Notes: a model not told the origin generated them from the sequence alone. A DNA stretch of 64,000 nucleotides from Chitinophagaceae bacterium (GCA_017307755.1 JAFKGQ010000008.1:372001-436000), one strand, 5' to 3'; numbered from the stretch's first letter, positions 9,192-18,500 are shown. A program made the numbers and translations.

Positions 9192-11660
9192 ATGAAAACT
9201 CTTTTAAGAATAGGGCTTCTGCATGCATTCCTGGTAACTGGCGCCGCCCCCGTCCTGTTCGCACAGAGCAAAGGCAGACTGGAGGGGAGGATCAATGACG
9301 GGCAGCACAGGCTCCTTGCATCGACCACCGTGACGTTGATCGGCCTATCTGGCATGTTCGCTTCAAAAATCACCTACACGGATTCGTCCGGCAGATTTTC
9401 CTTCGAAGAGATCCCCGATGGCCTGTTTTCCTGTATGATCACCCGCACCGGCTACCAATCCATCACCAGAGAGAGTATCGCTTTCACCCCCACAAGCGAT
9501 ACTATCAATCTCGGAGATCTTACCATGACCCCGTCAGGCAAGATATTGACCGAGATCACGGTTTCCGCCCGCTCACCGACCATCCGCAATGGTCCGGATA
9601 AAAAAGTCTTCTCCGTTAACCAAAGCCTCGTCAGCATTGGAGGGTCGGCTGCTGATCTCTTGCAAAATGTTCCCACCCTGCAGGTGGACGCCAGTGGTAA
9701 TGTGAGTCTGCGGGGAGCCTCCGGTCTGATTGTGCTCGTAGACGGCAAGCGCTCTGTCATCGGCGGGGGAACAGTCGCCCAGGTGCTGCAATCTATCCCG
9801 GCCAGTTCTATCGATCGGGTAGAGATCATCACCAGCCCTTCGGCTAAATATGACGCCGAAGGGCAAGCCCTTGTAAATATCGTGTTGAAGAAGAATACTG
9901 CTGCCGGATTAAATAGCGCTGTTGCGATCACCGGGGGTACGAGAGATAACTATAACGCGGCTGCATCGATAAGCTACCAGGACAAGAGGATTAATTGGTA
10001 CGGCAACTATAGCTATCAGCGCCGAAATACCTATAGCAACGGATTTCAGAATATGACCTACCTGCTTTCTCCCGGCCCCGCTTATTACTCCGATGAAACC
10101 TTCCCATCCACCACCATTACCAATCTTCATTCGGTGAAAGCAGGGTTGGATTATACGCTGTCCGCCAGGGATGGGCTCGGTGTGTCAGGCGTCTACAATG
10201 CATCTTCCACTGTACGCAACGAGTGGCTGACGGTAAACAACCTGACGGCCGCCCATTTGCCGGCGCAGCTCAGTACCCGCCACAACGGCACTACAGGCAA
10301 CGGCAACAGTTATGAACTGACGATCGACTATACCCACACATTCAGCCGGCCACAACGGGAGCTGACCTTCGATCTTGACTATTCGCACGGCTCCACCAAT
10401 AATCTGCAGTTATACAACACCTTTATATACAACATCGACGGGAAGACCGTGGATTCCACTGCAGTGTTAAAGGACAGTAAGATGTGGCGCAGCAGGAACT
10501 ACAATGTTCAGCTGGATTATACCACGCCTGTCGGCAAAGCCGGTCATCTGGAGACAGGTTATCGCAGTCAGATCAGCGTCGCTGACAACGAGCAATGGGA
10601 TTACAATCTCGAGCAGACGAGTGGCAAGTACGACCCGGATTACAGCCTGATCAATTTTTTCAAAAGCACGAGTGGGGTTCACGCCGTCTATATTACTTTC
10701 CGGCAGCAAATAAAGACGTTCACCTTTCAATTGGGTATAAGAGGCGAACTTGGCAGGTTCAACGCCCATCTTCAAAGTTTCGACTCGTCCGGCCAGTTGG
10801 TCGTACAACCTATAAAAATAAATACCCGGGGATTATATCCCAGCCTGTTGTTAACAAGACGGCTGGATGGTGGCCGGCAGGTCCAGCTGAGCTATTCCCG
10901 GCGGGTCCTCAGACCCACCCCGTACGAGCTCAACCCTTTCTTTGATGTCTCGGATCCCGTGAATTATGACGTCGGAAATCCCCGGCTATTGCCGGAGAGC
11001 ATTCATTCGGTGGAACTTACCTATACCCATACCTGGCCTACAGCCTCGCTGACCTCCGGAGCTTACTTCACCCAGGTGAACGATGTCATCAAACACGTAC
11101 AGACTACCCCGGTGAATGATGTGACCTTCACCGTCGCACAAAACCTGAAACGTGCCATCAATACTGGCCTTGAGTTCATCGGGAATTTTCACCCGGTGAA
11201 AGCATGGGACTTCACCGCCAACGTCAATGTGTTCGCACGGATCAATGACGGGGATTCGGCACTTGGTATCAGCGCCACCCGGGGAGTGAGCTGGAACGCA
11301 AACCTTACCAATAACCTTACGCTGACCCGTAACCTGACCCTTCAGGTCCGGGCTGACTATAAGGCCGCCGACCTGATCATCCAGGACAGATACCGCCCGG
11401 TCTATAGCATCGACGCGGCCGCCAAATATGATCTCTGGCATAAAAAAGCCAGTCTTTCGCTAAATGGCCGCGATATCTTTAATATCCGTAAACCGAGCTT
11501 TTTAAGGGTAAGCGATGCGCTGCTCCTCGATTGGCAACGTGTCACGTATAGCGCCAGGTTCAGCCTGACTTTCTCTTATCACTTTGGTAAAAACATAGCC
11601 GGCGCCAAAAGCCGGACAACCCGCCAGGAGCAGCAGGACGTACGTATCGAGAACAGATAA
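9192..11660 (+). CDS. TonB-dependent receptor-like outer-membrane beta-barrel protein
   Basis: An 822-residue protein with signal peptide (ending F-A-Q-S), a carboxypeptidase-regulatory-like domain (about 28-115, with G-R-L-E-G-R-I-N-D and D-S-S-G-R-F-S-F-E), a plug domain (about 125-215, with V-P-T-L-Q-V-D-A-S-G-N-V-S-L-R-G and I-P-A-S-S-I-D-R-V-E-I-I-T-S-P-S) and a long beta-barrel of the OMP_b-brl_3 type. It would sit in the outer membrane; the substrate cannot be told from sequence. No SusD partner follows, so it is not a classical polysaccharide-utilisation pair. It is likely translated together with the DUF2911 protein just upstream. It converges with the T9SS gene, with 5 bp between the stops. 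Confidence 0.9.
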   Translation: MKTLLRIGLLHAFLVTGAAPVLFAQSKGRLEGRINDGQHRLLASTTVTLIGLSGMFASKITYTDSSGRFSFEEIPDGLFSCMITRTGYQSITRESIAFTPTSDTINLGDLTMTPSGKILTEITVSARSPTIRNGPDKKVFSVNQSLVSIGGSAADLLQNVPTLQVDASGNVSLRGASGLIVLVDGKRSVIGGGTVAQVLQSIPASSIDRVEIITSPSAKYDAEGQALVNIVLKKNTAAGLNSAVAITGGTRDNYNAAASISYQDKRINWYGNYSYQRRNTYSNGFQNMTYLLSPGPAYYSDETFPSTTITNLHSVKAGLDYTLSARDGLGVSGVYNASSTVRNEWLTVNNLTAAHLPAQLSTRHNGTTGNGNSYELTIDYTHTFSRPQRELTFDLDYSHGSTNNLQLYNTFIYNIDGKTVDSTAVLKDSKMWRSRNYNVQLDYTTPVGKAGHLETGYRSQISVADNEQWDYNLEQTSGKYDPDYSLINFFKSTSGVHAVYITFRQQIKTFTFQLGIRGELGRFNAHLQSFDSSGQLVVQPIKINTRGLYPSLLLTRRLDGGRQVQLSYSRRVLRPTPYELNPFFDVSDPVNYDVGNPRLLPESIHSVELTYTHTWPTASLTSGAYFTQVNDVIKHVQTTPVNDVTFTVAQNLKRAINTGLEFIGNFHPVKAWDFTANVNVFARINDGDSALGISATRGVSWNANLTNNLTLTRNLTLQVRADYKAADLIIQDRYRPVYSIDAAAKYDLWHKKASLSLNGRDIFNIRKPSFLRVSDALLLDWQRVTYSARFSLTFSYHFGKNIAGAKSRTTRQEQQDVRIENR

Positions 11661-11665
11661 AGGAC

Positions 11666-14134
11666 TTATTCCTTCACCAGTTTCACCGTCTCCCGCACCT
11701 GCTTCCCAATCACCGTCAACATATAGATCCCCTTCGTCAACAACCCAGTCTGCCGCAACTCGATTGTATTCACCCCCACATCCATTACTTTATACTCCTC
11801 CCACAAAGTCTTGCCGGAGATATCGGTCAGTCTTAAGCTAAAAGGTCCGGCTTCCGACGCAGCAACCCTGATCGTACACGCACTGGCAAAGGGGTTACCC
11901 AATACCCGCACGAGCTTCCTCGGACCATTCGCGATATTCACCACCACCACATTGCTATAAACAAAGGCTCCATCAATATCCACCATCTTTAGCCGATAAA
12001 AATTATTACCCGCCGCCGGGTCCTCCTGAAAAAATTGATACACCTCACTCCCCTCAACACCCACACCCCCAATATTCTTATATTCCGCCCCATCCACCGA
12101 ACTCTCCACCTCATAACGCAAAAGACCCGACTCCACCCCTACCTTCCATGTCAGCAACACACCCGTCCCCTGCGGCGCACCACTAAAACGCTCCAGCACC
12201 ACCGGCAACGGAAAGCCTGTTGGGCCGGTGGCAAAAAAACCACTGAACCCCGTCACCGGGAATGTCACCTCCCACCACAGCTTCACGCTGTTCCATACCA
12301 CATTGGACTGCCCGGGCGTGATCAACAGCTTCGCCGGCCCCGCACCCGTCCAACCCGAATAATTATCAGGCGCCGTACCCGTGCCATGAATTTGCGTGAT
12401 GGTGAAATTACTCCTGCCTGTATTATCCGTCGGTCCTGTAGGCAACATATTCTGCGCACCGGTCACCTTCGCATTATAGGCGTCAAACTCTGACTGCAGA
12501 TAATATAATGTAATAGTAGCAGTCGCCGTACCCGCGCCCGCCGTAGGTTCGATATCATAATGCCTCGTCAGATAAGGCTGCCCCTCGAATGACGCGATCT
12601 GGGGATCGATGGTAACCCTTGCATTTACGATCCCGCTCAATGGTTGCAAGCCCGATGGCACGACAGCACAGATCTGTTTGCAATTCGCGTCCGTTATTAT
12701 CGGACTCGAGACACCGGCCGTCGCCGAGCCGCTTGTCGATACTGCTGTCAGCGTAGGTGCATTGATCGTGATCCCGACCTTCGCCACCGCGTCATTTGTC
12801 GGTACACCGTCCACCACCGCCTGTACAACACCCGTACCCGTCGTACCGTTACTTTGGAAACTGACCGTCGCCGTCCCGCCGGTCTGAATGCTGGCTTGCG
12901 CTCCTGACAAAGACCCCAGCGTCGCACTAAAGCTCACCGGTACACCGGCAAAGGCCGTCAGGTTAGCTGCGGAGATAGTGGTACCGCCGCTATTGGTCAG
13001 AAAACCCGCCGTCACCACCGCTGTATTTCCCCCCGACCCGCTACAAACACCCGCAGCACTGCTCGTACAGCTTAGCCGCAGCCAGGGAGTAGAGGTCAGG
13101 ACACCCGCCCCTCCGGTGGTGATCATCCCCGCATGTACATTACCCGCGGCAGCAGGCGAGGCATTACTCCCCCACCAATTATTAGTGACATCCACGTTTC
13201 CGCTCGCGCTGTTCATGCCGACATCAAAGATAGATGTTGCCGTATTGTTAAAGAATCTGTTATAGTTGATCAGTATGGTATTGCCTGCAACACCATTGTT
13301 GACGCCGATGGCGCCCGCCGTCGTACCCGTACCGATAGCCTTGTTGCCCGTAAGCGTATTTCTTTGCACCGAGATCGCAGAGGTAACACCAACCGCAATC
13401 CCCTGCACCGTGATATACAAAGCCCCGCCTTCCGCCGACGTAGAAGTGGCCGTATTCCCGGAGAATGTACTATTTGTTATGGAAAGACTACCCGATACAT
13501 TACTCGGTCCGAAATAGAACAGCGCCCCGCCATTTCCGTTAGGGCTTGTATTATTGAGAAAACTGCATTGATCAATGGTCAGGGCGCCGCCTCCTTCCAT
13601 AGCCACCGCCCCGCCGTTGCTTGAAAGACTACTGGCGATGGAATTCGAAGAGAACACACAGCTTACAAGATTTACCGTATTCAAAGGACCACCGCAAAGG
13701 ATAGCGCCGCCGCCAAAATCATCGCCCGTAAGCTTGCCGTTCGTAAAGGTCAGCCCCTGGATAGTCACATTTACCCCCGATATCGTTCCCGGAGGGTTGA
13801 TCATAAAGATACGATCCTGACCAGTGGTCGACATACTGATGATCGTCGACCCTGACCCCGCCCCGATGATCGATAAGGCCATCGCTTTATTGCCAAAGCT
13901 GATCGTCCCCATCGTCAGCGTATAGGTGCCCGCCGGTATATTGATGGTGTTCGTCCCACCCGCGGCATCGGCAGCCGCGATCGCGCCCCTCAGCTGATTG
14001 ACGGCATTGCCATCAACCGTCGAGGTCACATTGTAAACATTTGCATAGGTCAGCAGAGGCAAGGCCAAAAGCAGATACAACGCTGTCAATGCCCGGATGC
14101 CTGTTTTTCGAATAAGCAGCCTGGTTCTTTTCAT
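11666..14134 (-). CDS. Secreted right-handed beta-helix protein with T9SS sorting domain
   Basis: An 822-residue protein. A signal peptide (hydrophobic stretch ending L-T-Y-A-N) is followed by a parallel beta-helix region (roughly 30-360), rich in Asn/Ser/Gly ladders such as N-C-S-F-L-N-N-T and N-S-T-F-S-G-N-T. A Ser/Thr/Val-rich Ig-like stretch with V-S-F-S-A-T-L-G follows. The last 75 or so residues form a T9SS type A sorting domain (N-P-F, then L-x-D-I-S-G-K and G-I-Y-M-L-T-V, ending V-K-L-V-K-E). It should be exported by T9SS and anchored at the cell surface, perhaps as an adhesin. It is the last gene of a four-gene run with three tail-collar genes; it starts 3 bp after the nearest one. 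Confidence 0.85.
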   Translation of the reverse strand: MKRTRLLIRKTGIRALTALYLLLALPLLTYANVYNVTSTVDGNAVNQLRGAIAAADAAGGTNTINIPAGTYTLTMGTISFGNKAMALSIIGAGSGSTIISMSTTGQDRIFMINPPGTISGVNVTIQGLTFTNGKLTGDDFGGGAILCGGPLNTVNLVSCVFSSNSIASSLSSNGGAVAMEGGGALTIDQCSFLNNTSPNGNGGALFYFGPSNVSGSLSITNSTFSGNTATSTSAEGGALYITVQGIAVGVTSAISVQRNTLTGNKAIGTGTTAGAIGVNNGVAGNTILINYNRFFNNTATSIFDVGMNSASGNVDVTNNWWGSNASPAAAGNVHAGMITTGGAGVLTSTPWLRLSCTSSAAGVCSGSGGNTAVVTAGFLTNSGGTTISAANLTAFAGVPVSFSATLGSLSGAQASIQTGGTATVSFQSNGTTGTGVVQAVVDGVPTNDAVAKVGITINAPTLTAVSTSGSATAGVSSPIITDANCKQICAVVPSGLQPLSGIVNARVTIDPQIASFEGQPYLTRHYDIEPTAGAGTATATITLYYLQSEFDAYNAKVTGAQNMLPTGPTDNTGRSNFTITQIHGTGTAPDNYSGWTGAGPAKLLITPGQSNVVWNSVKLWWEVTFPVTGFSGFFATGPTGFPLPVVLERFSGAPQGTGVLLTWKVGVESGLLRYEVESSVDGAEYKNIGGVGVEGSEVYQFFQEDPAAGNNFYRLKMVDIDGAFVYSNVVVVNIANGPRKLVRVLGNPFASACTIRVAASEAGPFSLRLTDISGKTLWEEYKVMDVGVNTIELRQTGLLTKGIYMLTVIGKQVRETVKLVKE

Positions 14135-14137
14135 AAA

Positions 14138-14662
14138 CTAAGGTTTTACCTGTAAGTCGCCCTGCGTAGCTATGCAAAAATTCACAACCAGGTAAGGCAT
14201 CAGGTTATTATGCGGCAACACACCGCCTGTAGAGCCGATCAACGTACTATCCAGAGGAACGGAATTTACAAATTGGGTAGCATAAAAATTAGGTGGAGGT
14301 CGCACTCCACCCGGGCTGGACCAAATAGCGTCCGTTGGAAGGGTACTTGCAGCCGGGGTCGTAGCAGCCGGAGCATGACTATGTACAGGCAGCTGGAAGA
14401 GTGTCAACATCACAACAGGCTCGCCGCCCGTCTGTCCGATGACTCGTGGCGTAAGCCCCGGTCCGGCGCCAAAGTGCATGGCCACCAGTGCCGCCAGATT
14501 AGGCACGGCAAACGTAGTCGTGCCATTCCCGCCGTACGTCGTGCCGATGACCGAGAACAGACCCGGATAGGCCCTGATAGGTAAATACGCTCCATTACAA
14601 GAAGCCCAGCCCTGAGGGGCGAACTTACAGCTGAACATTCTGATCTCTCCAATATAAGGCAT
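14138..14662 (-). CDS. Phage tail collar-domain protein (MdpB-like), copy 3
   Basis: 174 residues. The N-terminal tail-collar domain has the recurring words M-P-Y-I-G-E-I-R-M-F, P-Q-G-W-A-S-C-N-G, F-S-V-I-G-T-T-Y-G-G-N-G and F-A-V-P-N-L. The C-terminus has P-V-H-S-H-A and N-N-L-M-P-Y-L-V-V-N-F-C-I-A. Such 'microcystin-dependent protein'-like genes are frequent in Bacteroidota, often in threes. The domain is a tail-fibre/collar fold; their cellular role is not settled. No signal peptide is visible. Same operon as two paralogues upstream and the T9SS beta-helix gene 3 bp downstream. Confidence 0.88.
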   Translation of the reverse strand: MPYIGEIRMFSCKFAPQGWASCNGAYLPIRAYPGLFSVIGTTYGGNGTTTFAVPNLAALVAMHFGAGPGLTPRVIGQTGGEPVVMLTLFQLPVHSHAPAATTPAASTLPTDAIWSSPGGVRPPPNFYATQFVNSVPLDSTLIGSTGGVLPHNNLMPYLVVNFCIATQGDLQVKP

Positions 14663-14671
14663 AACTTTTTT

Positions 14672-15187
14672 TTAAATGAGCTCTATTCCCTCCGAAGGAG
14701 GAGATGGAAATATCCCTGCAGTCGCAATACAGATATTCAACACGAGGTACGGCGACATATTCTCATGCGGTAAACCCGTACCCGTCGTCATCAGCGCCGT
14801 CGGCGCCATCGGCGTTGCCGTCAATGCCCCATAAGGCGTATCTCCCGTATTGGCCGTCCAGTGATTACCCAGAGCCGTATTCGCATCCGGGGTCGCCGTA
14901 CTGGCCATGGCCGCATGATTGTGGACCGGCATCTCTCCGAGAACAAGAGCATGCTCCGCCTCTCCACCCGTCTGGCCGATTAAAAGGGTGTATCCCCATT
15001 GCGTAGGCACCCGTCCCTGAAAATTTGGCAGATTGAAATACGTTGTTCCATCGCCACCATAAGTGGTGCCGATCAGGGTGTATAACGCCGAATTGGCGGA
15101 GATGGACAGCCGCTGCCCGTTGCACATCGCCCAGCCCTTGGGGGCATAACTAAAACTAAAGATCCTGAGTTCTGAAAGATATGGCAT
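14672..15187 (-). CDS. Phage tail collar-domain protein (MdpB-like), copy 2
   Basis: 171 residues with the same architecture as its neighbours: P-K-G-W-A-M-C-N-G, Y-T-L-I-G-T-T-Y-G-G-D-G, F-N-L-P-N-F-Q-G-R-V-P, P-V-H-N-H-A and N-M-S-P-Y-L-V-L-N-I-C-I-A. It is separated by 9 bp from copy 3 and 18 bp from copy 1, so the three are one transcript. Identity between copies is only partial, mostly in the collar core, indicating old duplications. No signal peptide. Confidence 0.88.
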   Translation of the reverse strand: MPYLSELRIFSFSYAPKGWAMCNGQRLSISANSALYTLIGTTYGGDGTTYFNLPNFQGRVPTQWGYTLLIGQTGGEAEHALVLGEMPVHNHAAMASTATPDANTALGNHWTANTGDTPYGALTATPMAPTALMTTGTGLPHENMSPYLVLNICIATAGIFPSPPSEGIELI

Positions 15188-15205
15188 GGTTACTTGCTTT
15201 ATAAC

Positions 15206-15721
15206 TTATTCCTCTTCCGGTTTTGACGGATAGATCCCTACCAACGCAATGATATAGCCCACAACAAGAAAAGGGACCATATTATCATGTGTCTCGCCGG
15301 AGCCGGCCGTCGTGATACCGTCCGTGCTCATGGCGAGGTTTGTGGCGCTCGAACCCGCATAGACATTCACCGTAGCAAGTCCCCAGGCATTTCCTTTTGG
15401 CGAATCACTGCCCCCCTGGGTGGATGCTGTTACGGCATGACTATGCGCAGGAAGATTGTCGGGCAGCAGCCCTACCGTCTCTAATCCTCCCGACTGCCCC
15501 AGCGGATAGCTATTGGAGAGATGGATAGGCACCCTCCCACGCAGATCAGGGAGCCCAAAAGTCGAGTTACCGTCACCGCCATAGGTAGTGCCGATCACGC
15601 TGAACAAGGCCGCGTTCTCGCCAATGTCCAACAGCTGACCATTGCAAAAGGCCCATCCCGTAGGGGCGTTTGTGCCGCCAAAAAGCCGGATCTCTCCTAG
15701 AAATTGATCTTCTTCCGCCAT
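15206..15721 (-). CDS. Phage tail collar-domain protein (MdpB-like), copy 1
   Basis: 171 residues; first gene of the run. Motifs: F-L-G-E-I-R-L-F-G-G, P-T-G-W-A-F-C-N-G, F-S-V-I-G-T-T-Y-G-G-D-G, F-G-L-P-D-L-R-G-R-V-P-I-H, L-P-A-H-S-H-A and N-M-V-P-F-L-V-V-G-Y-I-I-A. The 143-bp gap to the divergent lipoprotein gene must hold the operon promoter. The role is unknown; phage-tail ancestry is certain only at the domain level, and no other phage structural gene is nearby. Confidence 0.88.
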   Translation of the reverse strand: MAEEDQFLGEIRLFGGTNAPTGWAFCNGQLLDIGENAALFSVIGTTYGGDGNSTFGLPDLRGRVPIHLSNSYPLGQSGGLETVGLLPDNLPAHSHAVTASTQGGSDSPKGNAWGLATVNVYAGSSATNLAMSTDGITTAGSGETHDNMVPFLVVGYIIALVGIYPSKPEEE

Positions 15722-15864
15722 ATGTAGTTGGTTGTAGGGTTTTGAGGCGCTAAAGTTTGCACATTACAGGTGAAAATACAATCCCATGTTCGTGGGAGAA
15801 AGTTTTGTACAGATGAACATCACCTTAGCCAAAAAATGGCCAGGTTTTTGAATATCATTCAATT

Positions 15865-16401
15865 ATGAAAAAATACTTATTCTTTGGCGTTATGGGTCTG
15901 CTGTTTTCGTGTGGTAAAAGCAGCAGTGGTCCTTCTTCGGGTAATGGGAAAGGGAACAGTAACTGGTCGTTGAGTAATTATACCTATCAGCGAGGAGCAT
16001 CCTCTCAAAATCCTGGCGGGAATTTTGTATCGATGGCCGTTAGCACATCCGGGAATGGAGGTAACTACGGAGCGTATTCCGGCAGTAGTCTAACCATTCT
16101 TTTTAATAACCTGGGGCCCGGAAAATATACATTGGCATCCGAGGACACATTGGTGAAATATCTCGGGACCAAGTTTATTACTATTGATTGTACCGTCGGT
16201 ATAGCCGTCAATACAGGCGCTGTAATGTATTCAACTACAGGGCAGCTGCCATCAGCTACAGTCGACGTTTCCAAAGATCCGGATGGCAAATACCATGTCA
16301 CCATCAAGGACTCTGTGACCTTGATAAAGAACATTGTCACCGGCGGTGGAATTCCCGGCGCAGCTTCCAGCTACAAATTAGAGATCAATAATGCGTTTTG
16401 A
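15865..16401 (+). CDS. Putative lipoprotein, unknown function
   Basis: A 178-residue protein with a lipoprotein signal peptide (M-K-K-Y-L-F-F-G-V-M-G-L, then lipobox L-F-S-C). A low-complexity Ser/Gly/Asn linker follows, and then a beta-rich domain with Y-T-Y-Q-R-G-A and Y-H-V-T-I-K-D-S-V-T-L-I. It would be attached to the outer or inner membrane by lipid. No family recognised. It is a single gene between the divergent tail-collar operon and the AAA ATPase gene. Confidence 0.75.
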   Translation: MKKYLFFGVMGLLFSCGKSSSGPSSGNGKGNSNWSLSNYTYQRGASSQNPGGNFVSMAVSTSGNGGNYGAYSGSSLTILFNNLGPGKYTLASEDTLVKYLGTKFITIDCTVGIAVNTGAVMYSTTGQLPSATVDVSKDPDGKYHVTIKDSVTLIKNIVTGGGIPGAASSYKLEINNAF

Positions 16402-16481
16402 TGAGCGGGATCACGTCCACTCCGGGAGGGGGCAACTTTGGTTCGCTAATGCTATGGATTGACTATCGTCAATTCTACTAT

Positions 16482-16572
16482 TTATGGACAGTTATAATTT
16501 TCTATATTTGTCCATAAGCTTGTTTATTAGTAGACTTATGGACAGGTTTGTAAATTTAAACTTGTCCATAAG
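16482..16572. promoter_or_regulatory. Array of four alternating 9-bp half-sites at exact 27-bp steps
   Basis: The 9-mer TTATGGACA occurs at 16482 and 16536, and its reverse complement TGTCCATAA at 16509 and 16563. All four are exact, alternate in orientation and are spaced by exactly 18 bp (period 27 bp). A -7-like box TATATTTG (16503-16510) overlaps the second half-site. The last half-site ends 2 bp before the ATPase ATG at 16574. If transcription starts near 16517, the leader RNA would contain the second pair as a 10-bp hairpin directly before the AUG. It is read as an operator array and/or RNA switch; the binding protein is unknown. Confidence 0.75.
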
Positions 16573-16573
16573 T

Positions 16574-18012
16574 ATGGCTCAGGCAATCATCGGCAGAGAT
16601 GCCGAAAAGAAAATATTACAAGACATGCTTGCTTCAAGGGAAGCCGAATTGATTGCGATATTGGGGCGCCGCCGGATTGGGAAAACCTTTCTTGTTCGGA
16701 ATTACTACGAGAGACACCTCCTCTTCGAATACACCGGAGTTCATGAAGCAGGTCTGAATGAACAATTGCTTAACTTCAGGAATGCGCTTCAGCAAGCTAT
16801 GGGATCTGCCATTCCTCCCGCTACTCCTGGTAGCTGGATAGAGGGCTTTACATTTCTCTCTGAATTCCTGAAAATAAAGCTAATCAAGGAGCCAGTAGTT
16901 GTCCTATTTGATGAGTTTCCATGGATTCATACCCCCAAGTCTGGATTCCTGACGGCATTCGGTCACTGGTGGAACACTTGGGCTTCACGTCAGGTTCTGT
17001 TAAAAGTTGTGATTTGCGGATCAGCTGCTTCCTGGATGATCGAAAATATAATAAATAACAGGGGCGGCCTTCACAACCGGGTCAGCCGGACTATTCGGTT
17101 GCATCCTTTTTCTCTGAAGGAAACTGAAGAGTACCTTATTAGCCGTAGTATCCGGCTGGATCAATACCAAATACTACAGCTCTATATGGCAATGGGAGGT
17201 ATTCCTCAATACTTAAAACAGGTTGACAAGGGTGAGAGCGCCGCCCAGGTTATCGATAAACTTTTCTTTGAAAAAAACGGGCTTCTCAAAGTGGAGTTTG
17301 CCAACCTGTACCAATCTCTCTTTGCCAATGCGATCCATCATGAAGCGATTGTGCGAACTCTGTCTAAAAAAGCCAGTGGTTTGAGCCGGACTGAAATAAT
17401 TGAGCTCTGTGGATTCACCACGGGAGGCGGAACCACACGATTATTCGAAGAGTTGGAGGAATCCGGGTTTATCACTCAGTACATCCCTTTTGGCAAAACT
17501 TCAAGAGACAGTATTTACAAACTCTCAGATGAATACTCTTTGTTCTACTTAAAATTCATAGAACATGCACGAGCCGGTGGAGAAGGTACATGGCATAAGA
17601 TCGCTGCAGGACAGTCTTACAATAGCTGGAGCGATTATGCCTTCGAATCCATCTGCCAAAAACATGTTCCACAGATCAAGAAGGCACTCGGAATAGGGGC
17701 AGTATATACTGAGGCATCCGGATGGCGATATATTGGAAAAAAGGAGAAAAAGGTGCACAAATTGACCTCTTGCTCGATCGTCAGGATCATTGCATCAACC
17801 TATGTGAAATAAAGTTTTGTGCTAAAGAATTCGTTATTGATAAGCGGTATGCCGGCGAACTTGAAAACAAAGTTAAGGTATTCAGAGGCCAGACTAAGAC
17901 CAGGAAAAAGATCTTCCCCACAATGATCACCCCCTACGGGGTACAGAAGAATGATTACTATACTAGTTTTATCCAGACAGAAGTGTTGTTAAGCGACTTG
18001 TTCAGCCAATAA
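16574..18012 (+). pseudogene. AAA ATPase with DUF234-like C-terminal nuclease domain, frameshifted
   Basis: An archaeal-type ATPase: N-terminal I-I-G-R-D-A-E-K, Walker A G-R-R-R-I-G-K-T-F-L-V, Walker B-like V-V-L-F-D-E-F-P-W, and arginine-rich V-S-R-T-I-R-L. A winged-helix part follows, then a restriction-endonuclease-like C-terminus. The frame is broken near 17737-17742, a run of six A. Up to there the protein reads S-G-W-R-Y-I-G-K-K in one frame; the expected continuation G-E-K-G-A-Q-I-D-L-L and C-E-I-K-F is found in the next frame, ending at 18012. One extra A restores about 479 residues. Without it, translation stops at 17812 and the nuclease core is lost. ATG 16574 fits the family start; earlier ATGs lie inside the half-site array. 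Confidence 0.8.
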
Positions 18013-18321
18013 TAGTGAAACATCTTTTATGATAGTAATAAAAGAAAATCCAACTCCGGAAAAAGTCAAGTTTAAAGGAAAAGAAATCATAGTTGGTTCT
18101 GGGTTATTACTGGAATTTTGCAAATTTGCAATAGATGTTCTTTCAAATTCTTTAGCCGAAATTGCCTTGCGCAATTCTCTAACCCCTAAGCCATGAGTAG
18201 ATACAGAGTTGGCATAAAACAGTTTTACCTCATTTTTTTCAGAGGTAATAAAGCTAAAATATGTGACCAGCTCAATTGTCGTGACGGCGTAACGACAATC
18301 TGCCTTCCATAATCCGCCCGT
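17989..18321 (-). pseudogene. Decayed remnant resembling a DUF1016 (YhcG) N-terminal domain
   Basis: On the minus strand an open stretch without a usable ATG start reads in part V-K-L-F-Y-A-N-S-V, then G-V-R-E-L-R-K-A-I-S and E-F-E-R-T-S-I-A-N-L-Q. This resembles the DUF1016 N-terminal region of PDDEXK-family YhcG proteins. It is bounded upstream by a stop (18322-18324) and its C-terminal part looks random and runs into the ATPase gene end. The likeness is from memory of the family, so the call is tentative. Confidence 0.35.
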
Positions 18322-18436
18322 TTACTGCTGTTGGTGTAAGCTCCCTTCTTTTCGACCCGCTCCGGCTATACCCTGTTTTGCAGACAGGTACTTTAAACCC
18401 CTCAGCCATCTGACCAAATACCCCCCGGGCAACATC

Positions 18437-18479
18437 GCAAGTTTCGGATTTCCCGCCGTCAGTTCTAACCCTAATTTTA
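18437..18479 (+). promoter_or_regulatory. Alkylation-regulon promoter, site 1 (oxygenase gene)
   Basis: GCAA-GTTT-CGGATTT at 18437-18451, then TAATTTTA (18472-18479) as -7 box, 21 bp after CGGATT. The ATG is at 18501. Same layout as four other promoters in this cluster; the last base of the -7 box deviates (A for G). Confidence 0.75.
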
Positions 18480-18500
18480 TATTTACCAAAAATCATTATT

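Noticed and set aside
14138..15721. Prophage
   Set aside because: Only collar-domain genes are present; no terminase, portal, capsid, tail-tube or integrase.
16482..16572. CRISPR array
   Set aside because: The repeats are only 9 bp, alternate in orientation and have 18-bp gaps; no cas genes are present.
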